Source: Odiellus spinosus (Eukaryota; Arthropoda; Arachnida; Opiliones; Phalangiidae). From it: a stretch of 64,000 nt of DNA. A model generated the notes under the pieces. That model worked only from the letters and a program-made list of their open reading frames with translations. It was not told the origin of the DNA and did no database searches. Each line of letters opens with the position of its first letter. The stretch's first letter is position 1. Below, piece by piece: positions 62,890 through 64,000 of this stretch. The position numbers were made by a program, and so were the translations under genes. The stretch is from positions 930,001 to 994,000 of the forward strand of contig OY987228.1 of the NCBI GenBank assembly GCA_963920705.1, written 5' to 3'.

Positions 62890-62959
62890 GTTTTCGAATC
62901 ATGGTTTTCGAATCATGGTTTTCGAATCATGGTTTTCGAATCATGGTTTTCGAATCATG
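62890..62959. repeat. G-start CGAA run, third copy, five units
   Basis: Follows the 51-unit CGAC run after two CGAA units. It lacks the leading single and has five rather than nine G-start units, so it is a shortened or earlier-stage copy. Later G-start units occur at 63660, 63674, 63688 and 63744. Confidence 0.95.
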
Positions 62960-63085
62960 TTTTTCGAATCATGTTTTTCGAATCATGTTTTTCGAATCAT
63001 GTTTTTCGAATCATGTTTTTCGAATCATGTTTTTCGAATCATGTTTTTCGAATCATGTTTTTCGAATCATGTTTTTCGAATCATG

Positions 63086-63421
63086 TTTTTCGAATCAGGT
63101 TTTTCGAATCAGGTTTTTCGAATCAGGTTTTTCGAATCAGGTTTTTCGAATCAGGTTTTTCGAATCAGGTTTTTCGAATCAGGTTTTTCGAATCAGGTTT
63201 TTCGAATCAGGTTTTTCGAATCAGCTTTTTCGAATCAGGTTTTTCGAATCAGGTTTTTCGAATCAGGTTTTTCGAATCAGGTTTTTCGAATCAGGTTTTT
63301 CGAATCAGGTTTTTCGAATCAGGTTTTTCGAATCAGGTTTTTCGAATCAGGTTTTTCGAATCAGGTTTTTCGACTCAGGTTTTTCGACTCAGGTTTTTCG
63401 ACTCAGGTTTTCCGACTCAGG
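63086..63421. repeat. CAGG variant run in the CGA family, 24 units
   Basis: Position 13 is G, so CATG becomes CAGG. The first 20 units are CGAA and the last four CGAC (from 63366), the last with TTTTCC. One unit near 63222 reads CAGC. The change removes the CATG palindrome and the ATG of each unit. The CGAC subtype then continues with normal CATG for 11 units (63422-63575). Confidence 0.95.
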
Positions 63422-63841
63422 TTTTTCGACTCATGTTTTTCGACTCATGTTTTTCGACTCATGTTTTTCGACTCATGTTTTTCGACTCATGTTTTTCGAC
63501 TCATGTTTTTCGACTCATGTTTTTCGACTCATGTTTTTCGACTCATGTTTTTCGACTCATGTTTTTCGACTCATGTTTTTCGAATCATGTTTTTCGAATC
63601 ATGTTTTTCGAATCATGTTTTTCGAATCATGTTTTTCGAATCATGTTTTTCGAATCATGGTTTTCGAATCATGGTTTTCGAATCATGGTTTTCGAATCAT
63701 GTTTTTCGAATCATGTTTTTCGAATCATGTTTTTCGAATCATGGTTTTCGAATCATGTTTTTCGAATCATGTTTTTCGAATCATGTTTTTCGAATCATGT
63801 TTTTCGAATCATGTTTTTCGAATCATGTTTTTCGAATCATG

Positions 63842-64000
63842 TTTTTCAAATCATGTTTTTCAAATCATGTTTTTCAAATCATGTTTTTCAAATCATGTTT
63901 TTCAAATCATGTTTTTCAAATCATGTTTTTCAAATCATGTTTTTCAAATCAGGTTTTTCAAATCAGGTTTTTCAAATCAGGTTTTTCAAATCAGGTTTTT
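63842..64000. repeat. CAA-family right edge, passing into CAGG units
   Basis: Seven normal CAAA units are followed by four CAAA units with CAGG (63940, 63954, 63968 and 63982) and five Ts of a next unit. The array continues past the window. The CAGG change is thus seen in both families within about 900 bp. Confidence 0.95.

Larger units (their letters stand above)
59586..63841. repeat. CGA block 3, 304 units without length change
   Basis: 4256 bp, exactly 304 x 14. It is built of long pure runs: CGAC runs of 21, 43, 51 and 11 units separated by CGAA stretches, with G-start runs (CATGG) and one CAGG run. Rare units near the left are TTTTACGAATC (59740), TTTTTTTAATC (59782 and 59838) and TTTTTCTTATC (60356). 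The whole block is far more uniform than the CAA section, suggesting recent amplification. The border with CAA at 63842 is sharp. Confidence 0.95.
1..64000 (+). repeat. 14-bp tandem satellite array, full window
   Basis: The consensus unit is TTTTTCRAMTCATG, repeated head to tail from edge to edge with no interruption or inversion. Position 7 separates two families (A = CAA, G = CGA), and position 9 separates two subtypes in each (A or C). Rarer variants change the T run, position 6, position 12 or position 13. GC content per unit runs from 3/14 (CAAA) to 5/14 (CGAC), and thymine makes up half of most units. Length changes are almost all loss of one T, giving 13-bp units. By analogy with known satellites this is eukaryotic heterochromatin. 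I do not recognise it as a named satellite family, and no function can be read from the sequence. Confidence 0.99.

Noticed and set aside
49481..63841. CENP-B box in CGA units
   Set aside because: TTCG and an A fall at the spacing of the box (NTTCGNNNNANNCGGGN), but the essential CGGG is missing in all variants, including CAGG units. The likeness is chance.
1..64000. Absence of long open frames on the - strand as evidence that + is the coding strand
   Set aside because: The reverse complement of the unit contains TGA, so every reverse frame is closed within a few units. The asymmetry follows from the unit and says nothing about coding.
1..64000. CRISPR array
   Set aside because: There are no unique spacers. 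The repeat is 14 bp and contiguous, unlike CRISPR repeats of 23-50 bp with spacers of similar size.
1..64000. Telomeric repeat
   Set aside because: The unit is 14 bp and does not match TTAGGG, TTTAGGG, TTAGG or related telomere motifs, and it has only one or two G per unit.
1..64000. Transposable elements, tRNA, rRNA or other inserted genes
   Set aside because: I followed the unit rhythm through the window and found only length-13 and one length-11 units. No stretch departs from the repeat, so nothing is inserted.
1..64000. T-rich promoters or terminators
   Set aside because: T5 tracts occur in every unit and have no stem-loop or gene next to them. They carry no specific signal here.
1..64000. 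A single fixed higher-order period for the whole array
   Set aside because: Offsets of 993, 1567, 2348, 2907, 4003, 4338, 5034, 8270 and 8549 coexist, and segments occur in shuffled order. No one period explains the window.
1..64000. Species or named satellite identification
   Set aside because: I do not recognise the 14-mer with confidence, and no flanking gene helps. Naming a host would be a guess.

Overview
The whole 64,000-base window is one uninterrupted tandem satellite array. The unit is 14 bp, written on the + strand as TTTTTCRAMTCATG (position 7 is A or G, position 9 is A or C). By length it holds about 4,570 units, all in the same orientation. I see no unique sequence, gene, transposon, RNA gene or inverted segment. 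Both window edges lie inside the array. Such an AT-rich short-unit satellite points to eukaryotic heterochromatin (centromeric, pericentromeric, subtelomeric or knob-like). The species cannot be told from this sequence.

Layout. (1) 1-49480: the CAA family, an irregular mix of CAAA and CAAC units with scattered point variants and about 45 one-base-short (13-bp) units. It carries multi-kilobase higher-order repeats: a 3-kb segment at 1 and 5035; a segment of at least 2.1 kb at about 10200, 18749 and 22752; a dense 1-kb-scale region at 27.5-38.4 kb; a far copy of the left end at 38.4-41 kb; and a 2.9-kb tandem pair at 42.5-48 kb. (2) 49481-49704: an island of exactly 16 CGAA units. (3) 49705-55624: CAA family again. 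(4) 55625-58172: 182 CGA units with no length variant. (5) 58173-59585: CAA family with clusters of new variants. (6) 59586-63841: 304 CGA units in long pure runs, with an internal period of about 1.1 kb. (7) 63842-64000: CAA family, ending in units with CAGG in place of CATG.

The long open frames on the + strand are a property of the unit, not genes. The unit has no stop codon in any forward phase. Because 14 is not a multiple of 3, every forward frame reads the same cyclic 14-residue peptide. Frames end only at rare variant units that create TAA or TAG. I therefore call no coding sequence.

The main interest is the architecture. There are two families differing at one CpG position, with sharp borders and shared secondary variants. 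Nested duplications have offsets of 14n minus a few bases, set by the short units between copies. Complexity falls from left (old-looking mosaic) to right (young-looking pure runs). Positions of copies were read by eye from diagnostic variant units. Identity between copies was sampled at those landmarks, not aligned base by base.
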